Shown here piece after piece: positions 1 through 10,788 of a stretch of 55,653 bases of DNA (position 1 is its first letter; every line of letters starts with the position of its first letter). Origin of the DNA: Gulosibacter massiliensis. Its GTDB lineage: Bacteria; Actinomycetota; Actinomycetes; Actinomycetales; Microbacteriaceae. The stretch spans positions 1-55,653 of the forward strand of contig CAMFDU010000004.1 in NCBI GenBank assembly GCA_945949175.1, read 5' to 3'. Both the position numbers and the translations under genes were made by a program. The notes under the pieces are model-generated. The model did no database searches and was not told where the DNA came from. It worked only from the letters and a program-made list of their open reading frames with translations.

Positions 1-1
1 A

Positions 2-24
2 AGGCCCCCGACAATCCGGGGGCC
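2..24 (-). terminator. Probable intrinsic terminator downstream of tRNA-Phe
   Basis: Inverted repeat aggcccccg...cgggggcct; on the minus strand it follows tRNA-Phe. The T-tract is cut by the window edge. Confidence 0.6.
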
Positions 25-32
25 TCGAATCG

Positions 33-105
33 TGGCTCCGACGGGCGTCGATCCCGTGACCTCTCGATTTTCAGTCGAACGCTCTACCAACTGAGCTACA
101 GAGCC
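33..105 (-). tRNA. tRNA-Phe (GAA)
   Basis: Minus strand GGCTCTGTAGCTCAGTTGGTAGAGC...CTGAAAA...CGGAGCCA; 7-bp acceptor pairs, anticodon GAA. Confidence 0.95.
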
Positions 106-162
106 AAGGAGTTTGTCACTCCTAGACAAAAGAGCCTCTCGCGAAAGAGACTCTGACGTCCG

Positions 163-236
163 CGACCCTGACGGGACTTGAACCCGCGACCTCCGCCGTG
201 ACAGGGCGGCACGCTAACCAACTGCGCTACAGGGCC
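163..236 (-). tRNA. tRNA-Asp (GTC)
   Basis: Minus strand GGCCCTGTAGCGCAGTTGGTTAGC...CCTGTCACG...CAGGGTCG; cloverleaf arms present, anticodon GTC. Confidence 0.95.
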
Positions 237-261
237 TTGCATATTGAATTGTAGACCTGCG

Positions 262-334
262 TGACCCCAACGGGATTCGAACCCGTGCTACTGCCGTGAA
301 AGGGCAGCGTCCTAGGCCACTAAACGATGGGGCC
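262..334 (-). tRNA. tRNA-Glu (TTC)
   Basis: Minus strand GGCCCCATCGTTTAGTGGCCTAGGAC...CCTTTCACG...TGGGGTCA; anticodon TTC. Confidence 0.95.
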
Positions 335-481
335 GTGTCATGCCTCCGAGGATGCGCAACAGACCCGAGTTTATGGGGTATTCGGTTCACACGCAAACCG
401 CCCGCCGACGCTCAATGTCGGGATTGCCGACAAACCGCGATTACCCTGAAACGACCAGTGTATTCAACGGGGGTGTTTGGC

Positions 482-1675
482 ATGCGCAGAGGGTGGATCG
501 GCCTTGGCGCTTTTGTTGTGAGCATCTCGCTGCTCATCAGTCCTCTCGCCTCGAAGGAATTCGCCTACGCCGCCGATTATCCGTCGTGGTCCGATGTTCT
601 CGATGCGCGTAACGATGTTGCGCTCAAAGAAAAGGCGATCGCCGAGCTCAAGAGCATCATCAAGGAGTTGGAGAAGAAAGTAGAGGCCGCCTCGGCTGAG
701 GCAGAGCGGGTCGGGGCGATTTATCAGGTTGCTCAACTCGCTTACGATGAAGCCGCCTATAAAGCTGACCAGCTGCAGGCCCAGGCCGACGAGGCCAAGA
801 AGAATGCGGACGCGTCCCAGATTCGCGCCGGACAGTTCGTGTCGGAACTCGCTCGCGTTGGCAGCATCAACATTTCTACGAGCCTTCTCTCTAATGAGTC
901 GGGCGCCGCCGACCTACTCAGTCGTCTTGGTTTTGCGTCAATCATTGCCTCTCAGGCCGATGGAATTTATCAGGCGGCGATTCGCGATCAGAATTCTGCG
1001 CAGTCTTTAACTGACCAGGCAGAGGTCGCAAAGAAAGAACGTGACGAACTTCGCGCCGAAGCGGAAGCCGCATTTGAAATCGCGCAAAACGCGGCGATTG
1101 CCGCACAAATAGCGTTCCAGGAACAGCAGGATCACCGAGCAACACTTTTGGCCCAGTTGGCGACCCTTGTCGAGAACCGCGAGGCGACCGAGGAAGAGTA
1201 TCAAGAGGGACTCGAAGACGGTGATACGGCCGGCAGCGACCTTCCGCCCGGGGCTATTTCGTCACGGGGTTGGGCTCGACCGGCCGCTGGGTACATTTCG
1301 AGCCGCTTCGGATGGCGCGTTCACCCGATCTATGGAACGGTCCGTTTCCACGCGGGAACAGATCTGGCCGCTGGCTGCGGAGTGCCGATTTACGCCGCTC
1401 GCGGTGGCTCGGTTATCTATGCCGCACCGCTCGGCACATACGGAAACTTCATCCTGATCAGCCACGGCAGCGGAATCTCGACCGGGTATGCGCACATCGC
1501 GAACGGCAGGACCTTTGTCAAAATCGGCGAGCAAGTGTCAACCGGAACACATATCGCAGATGTCGGTTCAACCGGTGGTTCGACCGGATGTCACCTTCAC
1601 TTCGAGGTCCGTGAAAACGGAAAAGCAACCGACGCAGTTCCGTACATGCGACGCATGGGCATCACGCTCGGATAA
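482..1675 (+). CDS. Secreted coiled-coil M23-family peptidoglycan endopeptidase
   Basis: Signal peptide MRRGWIGLGAFVVSISLLISP; Ala/Glu-rich coiled coil; C-terminal LytM domain (FGWRVHPIYGTVRFHAGTDLAA, HLHFEVREN). Start placed at the internal ATG at 482. Confidence 0.88.
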   Translation: MRRGWIGLGAFVVSISLLISPLASKEFAYAADYPSWSDVLDARNDVALKEKAIAELKSIIKELEKKVEAASAEAERVGAIYQVAQLAYDEAAYKADQLQAQADEAKKNADASQIRAGQFVSELARVGSINISTSLLSNESGAADLLSRLGFASIIASQADGIYQAAIRDQNSAQSLTDQAEVAKKERDELRAEAEAAFEIAQNAAIAAQIAFQEQQDHRATLLAQLATLVENREATEEEYQEGLEDGDTAGSDLPPGAISSRGWARPAAGYISSRFGWRVHPIYGTVRFHAGTDLAAGCGVPIYAARGGSVIYAAPLGTYGNFILISHGSGISTGYAHIANGRTFVKIGEQVSTGTHIADVGSTGGSTGCHLHFEVRENGKATDAVPYMRRMGITLG

Positions 1676-2164
1676 CTAGTGGCCGGCTGCAAGGCGGGCG
1701 ATACCCTCTTCGACAATCGCTTCGGCTTCGGCGCGACCCTGCCAGCCCTCGGTCTTGACCCACTTGCCGGGCTCGAGGTCTTTGTAGTGCTCGAAGAAGT
1801 GTTCGATTTCCTTCTTCGTGAACTCGGGGATGTCGTCGATGTCTTGGATGTGCGCCCAGCGGGGATCTTTCTCGAGAACCGCAATGACCTTTGCGTCACT
1901 ACCGCCGTCGTCGGTCATGTTGAACACGGCAACGGGGCGAACCGTGAGCCCGACCCCGGGGAACAGTGGGTAGTCGAGGAGGACAAGCACGTCGACGGGG
2001 TCACCGTCGAGGCCCAGCGTGTTTTCGAAGTATCCGTAGTCCGTCGGGTACACGAAAGTCGTAAACAGCACCCGATCGAGGTAGACGCGGCCGGTCTCGT
2101 GGTCAACTTCGTATTTGTTGCGGCTTCCCTTGGGAATCTCGATAACGGCAGGGTATCCGGCCAT
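1676..2164 (-). CDS. ppa: Inorganic pyrophosphatase
   Basis: [38 protein letters not shown]: family I pyrophosphatase signature. Confidence 0.96.
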   Translation of the reverse strand: MAGYPAVIEIPKGSRNKYEVDHETGRVYLDRVLFTTFVYPTDYGYFENTLGLDGDPVDVLVLLDYPLFPGVGLTVRPVAVFNMTDDGGSDAKVIAVLEKDPRWAHIQDIDDIPEFTKKEIEHFFEHYKDLEPGKWVKTEGWQGRAEAEAIVEEGIARLAAGH

Positions 2165-2207
2165 GATGTCTCCTCGTGTCGTGACGGTTCTCGGATAACC
2201 TTACCGA

Positions 2208-3209
2208 GTGACCGATACCAACGGCGAGCGACGGGGTAGGTTGTCGCCTGCCGTTGCTGAGGTTCGGTCGGCGGTTTCGAAGTTTTGTGACCGCCACTCG
2301 GTTTCGGGCGACTCACTCGTCCTTGTCGCTTTGAGTGGCGGAGCGGATTCTCTTGCGCTCGCGGCGGCAACTCGATTCGTTGGTGCACAACGTGGGCTCC
2401 GCGTCGGTGCAATCATCGTTGATCACGGACTTCAATCGGGCAGTGCCGGGCTTGCCGCCACGGTTTCACAAACGGCTATCGCGCTGGGGCTGGACCCGGT
2501 TGAGGTTGTCCGCGTTTCGGTTGGAACCAAAGGAGGACCCGAGGCGGCCGCTCGCGACGCGCGCTACGAGGCTCTGCGGAGCGCCGCCGAACGCCACGGC
2601 GCTGCCGTTGTTCTGACGGGCCACACTCGAAACGACCAGGCCGAAACCGTTCTGCTCGGTCTTGCAAGGGGAAGCGGTGCAGGGAGCCTTCGTGGAATGG
2701 CGGAACTCGACGGCCTTATCGGCCGGCCACTTCTTGACGTCACACGGGAGTCGACCCACGCGGCGGCCCTCGCCGAGGGACTGGACCCGTGGGTCGACCC
2801 GCACAACTCAGACGAGCGCTTTTCGCGAGTCCGTGTCCGCAACGCCGTTCTGCCGCTGATGGAGTCTGAACTTGGCCCGGGAATCATCGACGCGCTCGCG
2901 CGAACGGCTGACCTTGTTCGCGACGACGACGACGCACTGGATCTTCTCGCTGCCGGAATGGCGCGCCAGGTCGTGAACACCGACCCCGTGTCGTTCGCAG
3001 CTGATGATGTGGCACATCGTCCGAGAGCGTTGCGAACCAGAATCATTCGCATCGCCGCGAATCAGGCCTGGGGCACGACCATTACTCACGTTCAAACTCG
3101 TGCGATTGATGCTCTTCTGATCGACTGGCACGGACAGGGAAAGGTTGATGTCACCGGCGGTAGTGTGGTCAGACACGATGGTCGAATCCGGTTCGACCCC
3201 GCCAGTTAG
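2208..3209 (+). CDS. tilS: tRNA(Ile)-lysidine synthase
   Basis: SGGADSLALA PP-loop, VDHGLQ, TGHTRNDQAETVLLGLARGSG. GTG start. Confidence 0.93.
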   Translation: MTDTNGERRGRLSPAVAEVRSAVSKFCDRHSVSGDSLVLVALSGGADSLALAAATRFVGAQRGLRVGAIIVDHGLQSGSAGLAATVSQTAIALGLDPVEVVRVSVGTKGGPEAAARDARYEALRSAAERHGAAVVLTGHTRNDQAETVLLGLARGSGAGSLRGMAELDGLIGRPLLDVTRESTHAAALAEGLDPWVDPHNSDERFSRVRVRNAVLPLMESELGPGIIDALARTADLVRDDDDALDLLAAGMARQVVNTDPVSFAADDVAHRPRALRTRIIRIAANQAWGTTITHVQTRAIDALLIDWHGQGKVDVTGGSVVRHDGRIRFDPAS

Positions 3210-3215
3210 GACGAC

Positions 3216-3776
3216 ATGCGTTACGACGACGTTTCCGACCAACTCGACGAGATCCTCGTCACCGAGGAACAACTTCTTGCGCGAATAGCCGAGCTCGCCC
3301 GCGAAATCGAGCGCGACTACGCCGGTAAAGACCTTTTGCTCGTCGGCGTACTCAAGGGCGCGGTAATGGTTATGAGCGATCTGTCCCGTGCGTTGACGAT
3401 TCCGATCAACATGGACTGGATGGCGGTTTCGTCTTATGGGCACGGAACGACCTCGAGCGGTGTCGTGCGCATCCTCAAAGACCTCGATACCGACATTGCC
3501 GACCGAAACGTCCTTCTCGTAGAAGACATCATCGACACTGGACTCACGCTGTCGTGGTTGCACGACAACCTCATGTCTCGGGGTGCGGCCAGCGTCAAGA
3601 TTTTTGCTGCTCTTCGTAAACCCGACGCGGTCAGGGTCGACATTGTTGCGGACTACCTCGGATTCGACATTCCAAACAAGTTCGTCGTCGGCTATGGACT
3701 CGACTTTGCCGAGAACTTTAGGCACTTGCGTGATGTCGCAGTTCTTTCACCTCGCACATACGCCGAAAGCGAATAG
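3216..3776 (+). CDS. hpt: Hypoxanthine phosphoribosyltransferase
   Basis: LLVGVLKGAVMVMSDL, VLLVEDIIDTGLTLSWL PRPP motif; sits next to tilS and ftsH. Confidence 0.94.
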   Translation: MRYDDVSDQLDEILVTEEQLLARIAELAREIERDYAGKDLLLVGVLKGAVMVMSDLSRALTIPINMDWMAVSSYGHGTTSSGVVRILKDLDTDIADRNVLLVEDIIDTGLTLSWLHDNLMSRGAASVKIFAALRKPDAVRVDIVADYLGFDIPNKFVVGYGLDFAENFRHLRDVAVLSPRTYAESE

Positions 3777-3844
3777 CCCCGATGTGACCGTCTGCGTGCG
3801 AGTACGCTGGCAAGACGTGTTGTAGAACAGGAGCAAGGCGCCGA

Positions 3845-5842
3845 ATGAAGAATTTCCTCAAAGGTCCGTGGCTTTATATTGCCGCCGGTCTGTTGGTTGT
3901 CTGGGTGGGCTTTTCGTTCCTCACGACCGTCAATTATGCTCCGGTGTCTACCAAGGAGGGCCTGTCGTTCATTGTCGAGGGCAAGGTAAAAGAAGTCACC
4001 ATCACCGACTTCGAACAACGCGTTGACCTCACGTTGAAAACTGCTGATGAGAAGTACGGCGAAACCGTCCAGTTCTATTACGTGGCGCCTCGCGGTGCCG
4101 AAGTCCTCGACGCAATCAACACGGCAAACCCCGAGAAGTTCACCGACGAGGTACCCAAGGAATCGTGGTTCATGTCGATCCTCGGTTTCGTCATTCCGTT
4201 CCTCATCATCGGCCTCGCATTCTGGTTCATCTCGGCTAATGCCGGCGGCGCTCGCGGTGCAATGCAATTCGGCCGTTCCCGGGCAAAGTTGTTCAACAAG
4301 GAATCGCCGCAGGTGTCGTTTGAGGATGTTGCCGGTGCGGACGAAGCGATTGAGGAACTTCACGAGATCAAAGAGTTTTTGCAGAACCCCGAAAAGTTCG
4401 AAAAAGTCGGAGCCCGCATTCCCAAGGGCGTGCTGTTGTATGGCCCGCCAGGAACGGGCAAGACCCTCCTTGCTCGTGCGGTCGCCGGCGAGGCATCGGT
4501 TCCGTTCTATTCGATTTCCGGTTCCGACTTCGTTGAAATGTTTGTGGGCGTTGGCGCAAGCCGAGTCCGGGACCTCTTCGACATCGCAAAACAGAACTCA
4601 CCCGCCATCATCTTTATCGACGAAATCGACGCGGTCGGTCGTCACCGTGGTGCCGGAATGGGTGGCGGTCACGACGAGCGCGAACAAACCCTTAACCAAC
4701 TACTCGTCGAGATGGACGGCTTCGAGCCCGGCCAGAACGTCATCATGATTGCAGCGACGAACCGTCCGGACATTCTCGACCCCGCACTTCTTCGTCCTGG
4801 TCGTTTTGATCGCCAGATTCAGGTGGACGCCCCCGATTCGAAGGGTCGCGCCAAGATTCTCGCGGTGCACTCGAAGGACAAGCCGATGGCGAAGAACATC
4901 GATCTCGAGGTGCTCGCGCGCAAGACTCCCGGTTACACGGGTGCGGACCTCGCCAACGTCATTAACGAAGCCGCGCTCCTCACGGCTCGTCAGGGCAAGA
5001 GTGAGTTGACAAACGAGATTCTGGACGAGGCCGTCGACCGCGTTATGGCCGGACCACAGAAACGGTCTCGAATCATGAAAGACAAGGAACGTCTAATCAC
5101 CGCGTACCACGAGGGTGGACACGCACTCGCGGCCGCCGCGATGCGCCAGACCGACCCCGTCACGAAGGTCACGATTCTGCCTCGCGGGCGTGCACTCGGG
5201 TACACGATGGTCATGCCTCTTGACGACAAATATTCGATCACTCGGAATGAGCTGCTCGACCAGTTGGCGTACGCCATGGGCGGCCGAGTTGCCGAAGAAA
5301 TCGTTTTCCACGACCCGACGACGGGTGCGTCGAACGACATCGAAAAAGCGACTGGAATCGCTCGACGCATGGTCACCGAATTCGGTATGTCGAACGTCGT
5401 GGGGTCCGTGAAGTTGGGGTCGGGTTCCGGCGAGATGTTCCTCGGTCGTGACGTAGGACACCAACGCGATTACAGCGACGGAGTTGCCGAACGGGTGGAC
5501 GCTGAGGTTCGCGCGCTTATAGACAATGCCCGTGATGAAGCATGGAAGGTGCTCACGGCCAACCGCGCAATTCTCGACCAGCTCGCCAAGGAACTGCTCG
5601 AAAAGGAAACGCTTGACCACAACCAACTCGCGACTATTTTCGCCAAGGTCAAGAAACTGCCCGCGCGTCCCGTGTGGAAGTCGAACCCCAAGCGGCCTGT
5701 GTCGACGAAGGGACCGATAAAGGTTCCGGCGCGCATCTCGCTCGACGCAGCTGTCAAACCCGCGGCGAAGGATATGCCGGCCGCCAAGACAAAACCCACA
5801 ATCACGCCCGTGGATAAGCGGACTAAGCCGGCCACGAAGTAG
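3845..5842 (+). CDS. ftsH: ATP-dependent zinc metalloprotease FtsH
   Basis: Walker [17 protein letters not shown] region, HEGGHALAA zinc motif, N-terminal TM helices. Confidence 0.97.
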   Translation: MKNFLKGPWLYIAAGLLVVWVGFSFLTTVNYAPVSTKEGLSFIVEGKVKEVTITDFEQRVDLTLKTADEKYGETVQFYYVAPRGAEVLDAINTANPEKFTDEVPKESWFMSILGFVIPFLIIGLAFWFISANAGGARGAMQFGRSRAKLFNKESPQVSFEDVAGADEAIEELHEIKEFLQNPEKFEKVGARIPKGVLLYGPPGTGKTLLARAVAGEASVPFYSISGSDFVEMFVGVGASRVRDLFDIAKQNSPAIIFIDEIDAVGRHRGAGMGGGHDEREQTLNQLLVEMDGFEPGQNVIMIAATNRPDILDPALLRPGRFDRQIQVDAPDSKGRAKILAVHSKDKPMAKNIDLEVLARKTPGYTGADLANVINEAALLTARQGKSELTNEILDEAVDRVMAGPQKRSRIMKDKERLITAYHEGGHALAAAAMRQTDPVTKVTILPRGRALGYTMVMPLDDKYSITRNELLDQLAYAMGGRVAEEIVFHDPTTGASNDIEKATGIARRMVTEFGMSNVVGSVKLGSGSGEMFLGRDVGHQRDYSDGVAERVDAEVRALIDNARDEAWKVLTANRAILDQLAKELLEKETLDHNQLATIFAKVKKLPARPVWKSNPKRPVSTKGPIKVPARISLDAAVKPAAKDMPAAKTKPTITPVDKRTKPATK

Positions 5843-5847
5843 TTTTC

Positions 5848-6423
5848 ATGGCCATCGATCGGGACCGCATCGCCGCGGCTGTGAGGGAAATCCTTGTGGC
5901 CATCGGCGAGGACCCGTCGAGGGACGGTTTGCGCGAAACGCCAGCCCGTGTCGCCGACGCGATGACGGAACTGTATGCGGGTGTTGGCGCAGACGCGACC
6001 GAGGGGCTGCGCGACAGCGCGTCGACCGCCGACGTCGTGTCAAACGACCCTGTCATCGTCCGCGACCTCGTCTTCCGCTCTATGTGCGAACACCACTTAT
6101 TGCCGTTTCACGGAGTCGCCCACATCGCATATGAGCCAACCGACACGGTCGTCGGTCTCGGGCGCTTGGCTCGAGTGCTTGACACGATTTCATCCCGACC
6201 CCAGGTTCAGGAACGAATTGGAATCGAGGTCTGTAACGCGCTCATGTCAGGAGTCGGAGCGAGCGGTGCCCTTGTTGTTCTCGACGCCCGTCATGAGTGT
6301 GTCTCGGCACGCGGAGCCAAGCAGGCCCACGCATCGGCGCTCACCGTCACCGCGACGGGAAGCTTTGCGCTTGAACCAACCCGCGCCGCGCTCCTCACTC
6401 TGATCGGCCGGGGAGATGGCTAA
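5848..6423 (+). CDS. folE: GTP cyclohydrolase I
   Basis: RSMCEHHLLPFHGVAHIAYEP, GLGRLARVLD, RHECVSARGAK. Confidence 0.95.
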   Translation: MAIDRDRIAAAVREILVAIGEDPSRDGLRETPARVADAMTELYAGVGADATEGLRDSASTADVVSNDPVIVRDLVFRSMCEHHLLPFHGVAHIAYEPTDTVVGLGRLARVLDTISSRPQVQERIGIEVCNALMSGVGASGALVVLDARHECVSARGAKQAHASALTVTATGSFALEPTRAALLTLIGRGDG

Positions 6424-7216
6424 CCGTCCCCTCGTCTTTGGTGTCCTCAACGTGACGCCGGATTCGTTCAGCGATGGCGGGCTGTGGCATTCGCCTGACA
6501 GCGCACTCGAGCACGCACGCGCGATGGTGGCGGAAGGCGCTGACGTCATCGACGTCGGCGGGGAATCGACTCGTCCCGGTGCTGCTCGAATCGACGACGG
6601 CGAAGAGCGCCAGCGCGTTGAACCCATCATTCGCGCCCTTGTGTCCGAGGGAATTTCGGTGTCGCTCGACACGATGCGAGCCGATACCGCTCGTCTCGGA
6701 ATCAACCTCGGGGTCGACTACATCAACGATGTGTCAGGCGGACTATCGGACCCCGCAATGCTCGGTGTCGTCGCCGACAGCGACGTGTCGTATATCGCGA
6801 TGCACTGGCGCGGCGAAAGCGACGTCATGGACGGGAACGCTAGTTACGGTGACGTCACTCGTGATGTTCTGACCGAGCTACGCGCGCGAATCGACGCGGC
6901 GCTTGGTGCTGGAGTCGCCCCCGGAAGGCTCTGGATCGATCCAGGCCTTGGGTTCGCTAAAACCCCCGACCACAACTGGCAGCTTTTGAGGGACCTCAAT
7001 CAGTTTGTCGCGCTCGGGTATCCCGTTCTCGTCGGAGCGTCGCGCAAGCGATTCCTCAGCCCCTTCGGTGAAGCCCCCACTGATCGCGATCAGGCGACCG
7101 CGATCATCAGCGTTTTGTCGGCTGAGGCGGGTGTGGCTGCGGTTCGTGTTCACGACGTCGCCAGAACAACCGAGGCCCTTCGCGTTCGACACTCATGGTG
7201 GGGAGGCGCCGCATGA
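6416..7216 (+). CDS. folP: Dihydropteroate synthase
   Basis: GVLNVTPDSFSDGG, DVGGESTRPGA, IDPGLGFAK. Confidence 0.96.
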   Translation: MANRPLVFGVLNVTPDSFSDGGLWHSPDSALEHARAMVAEGADVIDVGGESTRPGAARIDDGEERQRVEPIIRALVSEGISVSLDTMRADTARLGINLGVDYINDVSGGLSDPAMLGVVADSDVSYIAMHWRGESDVMDGNASYGDVTRDVLTELRARIDAALGAGVAPGRLWIDPGLGFAKTPDHNWQLLRDLNQFVALGYPVLVGASRKRFLSPFGEAPTDRDQATAIISVLSAEAGVAAVRVHDVARTTEALRVRHSWWGGAA

Positions 7217-7566
7217 CTGACGAAATTCGTCTGCGCGGGCTTCGGGCCTTCGCACACCATGGCGTGTTCGACGACGAGCGCACCAATGGCCAGGAATTCA
7301 TCATCGATGTCGACGCCCGTGTCTCACTAACGGGCCTCGGCGACGACATCGCGCAGACGATTCATTACGGTGAACTCGCCGTCGCCATCGTCGCGGCGGT
7401 CGAGACCGACCCGGTGGACCTCATCGAAACCGTCGCCGAGCGCGTCGCAAACATTGTTCTGGGTTTTGGTGCTCTTTCCACCCGGGTCGAGGTTCACAAG
7501 CCCAGCGCGCCGATCACCGTCCGATTCGATGACGTGTCCGTTGTGATTGAACGGTCGCGCGCATGA
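7213..7566 (+). CDS. folB: Dihydroneopterin aldolase
   Basis: LRGLRAFAHHGVFDDERTNGQEFIID; ATGA overlap with folP. Confidence 0.93.
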   Translation: MTDEIRLRGLRAFAHHGVFDDERTNGQEFIIDVDARVSLTGLGDDIAQTIHYGELAVAIVAAVETDPVDLIETVAERVANIVLGFGALSTRVEVHKPSAPITVRFDDVSVVIERSRA

Positions 7567-8030
7567 CCCGCGCGGTCATCGCGACGGGCGCGAACCTGGG
7601 GGACCGCGCCGGGACAATCGCGGCCGCGATCGAACGCCTGAGGGCGACCAACGGAGTTGCCGTCCTCGCAGTGTCTGAACTCGTCGAAACGATCGCGATT
7701 CGACCCGACGGACCCGACGACAGTCACCCGAGTTATCTCAACGGCGTTGCGATTCTTGACACGACATTGTCCGCCGCAAGTCTTCTCGCGATTCTGCACG
7801 CAATCGAAGACGACCATGGGCGGACTCGCACCGAGCGCTGGGGGGACCGAACTCTCGATCTGGACCTCATCGTGTTCGGCGACCTGATCGAAGATGGCAA
7901 CCTCGTCGTCCCGCATCCGCGCGCTCACGAGCGCTCGTTCGTTTTGGGACCATGGCTGAGTCTCGACCCCGACGCGGTCATCCCCGGTCGAGGACCCGTA
8001 AGCGCCCTTCTCGCGGCGGTGCTGGCGTGA
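7563..8030 (+). CDS. folK: 2-amino-4-hydroxy-6-hydroxymethyldihydropteridine diphosphokinase
   Basis: IATGANLGDRAGTI, RWGDRTLDLDLIVFG, VVPHPRAHERSFVLGPW. Confidence 0.95.
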   Translation: MTRAVIATGANLGDRAGTIAAAIERLRATNGVAVLAVSELVETIAIRPDGPDDSHPSYLNGVAILDTTLSAASLLAILHAIEDDHGRTRTERWGDRTLDLDLIVFGDLIEDGNLVVPHPRAHERSFVLGPWLSLDPDAVIPGRGPVSALLAAVLA

Positions 8031-8482
8031 AAAAGACGAATCCATTGTTCCTCGTAGGGCTCACACCGTTTGCCTTTGGTGTCGGGTTCGCGCTTGACTG
8101 GGCGTTCGTCAGCACCGGGCGCACCGCCATCCCCGTGCCGTGGACACTGTCAATCTGTCTGGTTCTTATCGGAATCGCTGTACTCGCTCTCGGCGCCCGC
8201 GTTCGCGCGGCGGTGAAGCCCATCAAGGGTCGCCGAATCGACCCCATCGCCGCGGTGACGATTGTTCAGCTTGCGAAGGCGTCTGCGGTCGGTGGAACTA
8301 TCTTGTTTGGTGCGACCGTCGGGCTTCTCGCGTTCTCGACATCGCGACCCGTTGTCGTCGAGGCCATTATTCCGTCTAACGTTGGCGGTGTCGTAGCCTC
8401 GCTCGTGCTCGTTGCCTTGGCGCTCGTCGCTGAGTGGTGGTGTGTTCTACCCCCACAAGATCCCGACGGAGAACCCGCATGA
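8027..8482 (+). CDS. DUF3180-like membrane protein
   Basis: GTG start in a GTGA overlap with folK; four hydrophobic segments; position downstream of folK is typical of actinobacterial DUF3180. Confidence 0.75.
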   Translation: MKKTNPLFLVGLTPFAFGVGFALDWAFVSTGRTAIPVPWTLSICLVLIGIAVLALGARVRAAVKPIKGRRIDPIAAVTIVQLAKASAVGGTILFGATVGLLAFSTSRPVVVEAIIPSNVGGVVASLVLVALALVAEWWCVLPPQDPDGEPA

Positions 8483-9216
8483 TGGCACCAGGCCGACTCG
8501 AGGTCGGACTCGTCGGAACCGCGCCGGAACTTGCGATTATTGGACTTGCTCTTGCCGGCGCTGGACACTTTCCGTGGACCATCACCGAGCCGGCCCCGGC
8601 CGACCGCGAACGGGTCGTCTCGTTGTTGCGCGGGGTGTCCATTCAGTCGGCCGCAGAGGTCGTAGCCGCCACCCAGCTGGTCGTCATTGGGGCTGGCGAG
8701 GGCGAAACGGTCGCCGAAATCGTCGAGTCGCTCAGCGAATCGTGGCGTCCCGGCCAGATTGTTCTGCACACCTCGGCCGAATTCGGCATCGGAGTTCTCG
8801 AGCCGGCGACCCTAAAAGGTGCGATTCCGCTTGCTATCCACCCGGTACTGACCTTCACCGGAACGTCGCTCGATCTGCATCGGATGAAGGACGCGTATTT
8901 CGCGGTCACGGCACCGAGTGTCGCCTTGCCTATCGCCCAAGCGCTCGTCGTTGAGATGGGCGGCGAACCGTTCGTCATCGCCGAAGACGACCGCGCAGCC
9001 TACGCCGACGCGGTGGCGACCGTTGCGGAATTCTCGCGGGCGATCGTCGATCAGTCGACGTTCCGACTCCAGGAAATCGGGGTCGAACATCCCGGCGCAG
9101 TTCTGCGGGCCCTCGCGCACTCGGCTGTCGAAGAAGCGCTGCGGGCATCGTCGGACGGAGCAATCGACCCGATTGGTCGCTGGCTCGACGACACCACGTC
9201 CGACGAAGAGGAATAA
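8479..9216 (+). CDS. Rossmann-like/DUF2520 protein
   Basis: LEVGLVGTAPELAIIGLALAGAGH, LVVIGAGEGETVAEIVESL, HPVLTFTG...VTAPSVALPIAQALVVEMGGEPFVI; resembles the DUF2520 NADP-binding family. Confidence 0.7.
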   Translation: MMAPGRLEVGLVGTAPELAIIGLALAGAGHFPWTITEPAPADRERVVSLLRGVSIQSAAEVVAATQLVVIGAGEGETVAEIVESLSESWRPGQIVLHTSAEFGIGVLEPATLKGAIPLAIHPVLTFTGTSLDLHRMKDAYFAVTAPSVALPIAQALVVEMGGEPFVIAEDDRAAYADAVATVAEFSRAIVDQSTFRLQEIGVEHPGAVLRALAHSAVEEALRASSDGAIDPIGRWLDDTTSDEEE

Positions 9217-9294
9217 GGGCCAACTCGACTCGACGAACCTGCCAATCGGCAGGGCACCCGAACGGTAACCTTGACAGGTACCAGAAGGGGCGCA

Positions 9295-10782
9295 ATGACT
9301 GACGAGTCCGAACTGTCGGCCGACGAGATTATCGAACAGAAGGCTGTTCGTCTCGCCAAGCGCGCCACGCTTCTCGAAACGGGTGAGGCCTACCCCGTGT
9401 CGGTTCCCGTCACCGACACGATCGCAGCTGTTCGTGCCGCCCACCAAGGTCTCGACGAGGATGTCGCGACCGGCGTGACGGCCGCTCTCGCTGGCCGAAT
9501 CGTGCACTCGCGCAACACGGGCAAGCTTTGTTTTGCCGCTCTGCAGTCCGGCGACGGCGAGCGCATCCAGGCAATGCTGTCCCTCGACGTTGTGGGCGAA
9601 GACTCCCTCGAACGCTGGAAGGATCTCGTTGATCTCGGCGACCACGTGTTCGTCAAGGGCGAGGTCATCACCTCCAAGCGCGGCGAACTGTCGATTCTCG
9701 TATCGGAATGGCAAATGGCGGCGAAGTCCCTTTTACCGCTGCCAAACCTGCACGCCGAATTGGGCGAAGAGACGCGGGTTCGCCAGCGTTACCTTGACCT
9801 CATCGTGCGCGACCAAGCCCGCCAGAACGTCGTGACCCGCGCGAAGGCGATGGCGTCGCTGCGTGAGACATTCGCCAAGCACGGCTTCCTCGAGATCGAA
9901 ACCCCCATGCTGCAGACGATGCACGGAGGTGCGGCCGCCCGTCCGTTCGTCACACACTCGAACGCGTTCGACATGGAACTGTATTTGCGCATCGCCCCCG
10001 AACTTTTCCTCAAGCGCGCGGTCGTCGGCGGAATCGAACGCGTGTTCGAGATCAATCGCAACTTCCGCAACGAGGGCGCCGACTCGACGCACAACCCCGA
10101 ATTCGTGATGCTCGAGTTTTATCAGGCGTATGGCGACTACAACACCGTCGCCGACCTCACGCAAGAGATGATTCAAAACGCGGCCGTTGCCGTCGCCGGT
10201 TCGCATGTTGTCACCTGGAATGACGGCACCGAATACGACTTCGGAGGTGATTGGGCACGTATCTCGATGTTCGAATCGCTTAGCACCGCGGTCGGCACCG
10301 AGATCACCCCCGAGACGCCCATGAAGACGCTCGAATCAATGGCGAAAGCCTCCGAGATCGAGGTCCAACACCCGACCCACGGCAAACTCGTCGAGGAACT
10401 GTGGGAACACCACGTCAAGGGCGACCTCGTGCGCCCCACGTTCGTCATGGACTTTCCCGTTGACACGAGCCCGCTCGTGCGCGAACACCGATCGAAGCCC
10501 GGCGTCGTCGAAAAATGGGACCTGTATGTTCGCGGGTTCGAGCTCGCGACTGGCTATTCCGAGCTAGTCGACCCGATCATTCAACGCGAGCGATTTGTCG
10601 AACAGGCGAAACTGGGCGAGCGCGGAGACGTCGAAGCGATGCGGCTGGACGAAGACTTTCTGCGCGCACTCGAGCACGGCATGCCGCCAACCGGCGGCCA
10701 AGGCATGGGAATCGACCGGCTGCTCATGGCGCTGACCGGGCTTGGTATCCGCGATACCGTCCTATTCCCGCTGGTAAAGTAG
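9295..10782 (+). CDS. lysS: Lysyl-tRNA synthetase (class II)
   Basis: RQRYLDLIV, FLEIETPML, FRNEGADSTHNPEFVMLEFYQAY, GMGIDRLLM. Confidence 0.96.
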   Translation: MTDESELSADEIIEQKAVRLAKRATLLETGEAYPVSVPVTDTIAAVRAAHQGLDEDVATGVTAALAGRIVHSRNTGKLCFAALQSGDGERIQAMLSLDVVGEDSLERWKDLVDLGDHVFVKGEVITSKRGELSILVSEWQMAAKSLLPLPNLHAELGEETRVRQRYLDLIVRDQARQNVVTRAKAMASLRETFAKHGFLEIETPMLQTMHGGAAARPFVTHSNAFDMELYLRIAPELFLKRAVVGGIERVFEINRNFRNEGADSTHNPEFVMLEFYQAYGDYNTVADLTQEMIQNAAVAVAGSHVVTWNDGTEYDFGGDWARISMFESLSTAVGTEITPETPMKTLESMAKASEIEVQHPTHGKLVEELWEHHVKGDLVRPTFVMDFPVDTSPLVREHRSKPGVVEKWDLYVRGFELATGYSELVDPIIQRERFVEQAKLGERGDVEAMRLDEDFLRALEHGMPPTGGQGMGIDRLLMALTGLGIRDTVLFPLVK

Positions 10783-10788
10783 ACCTAC

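Noticed and set aside
2808-3725. 305-aa minus-strand ORF across tilS and hpt
   Set aside because: Spans two confident sense genes and has no domain motif.
8812-9714. 300-aa minus-strand ORF across DUF2520 and lysS
   Set aside because: Antisense shadow of two sense genes; composition-driven translation.
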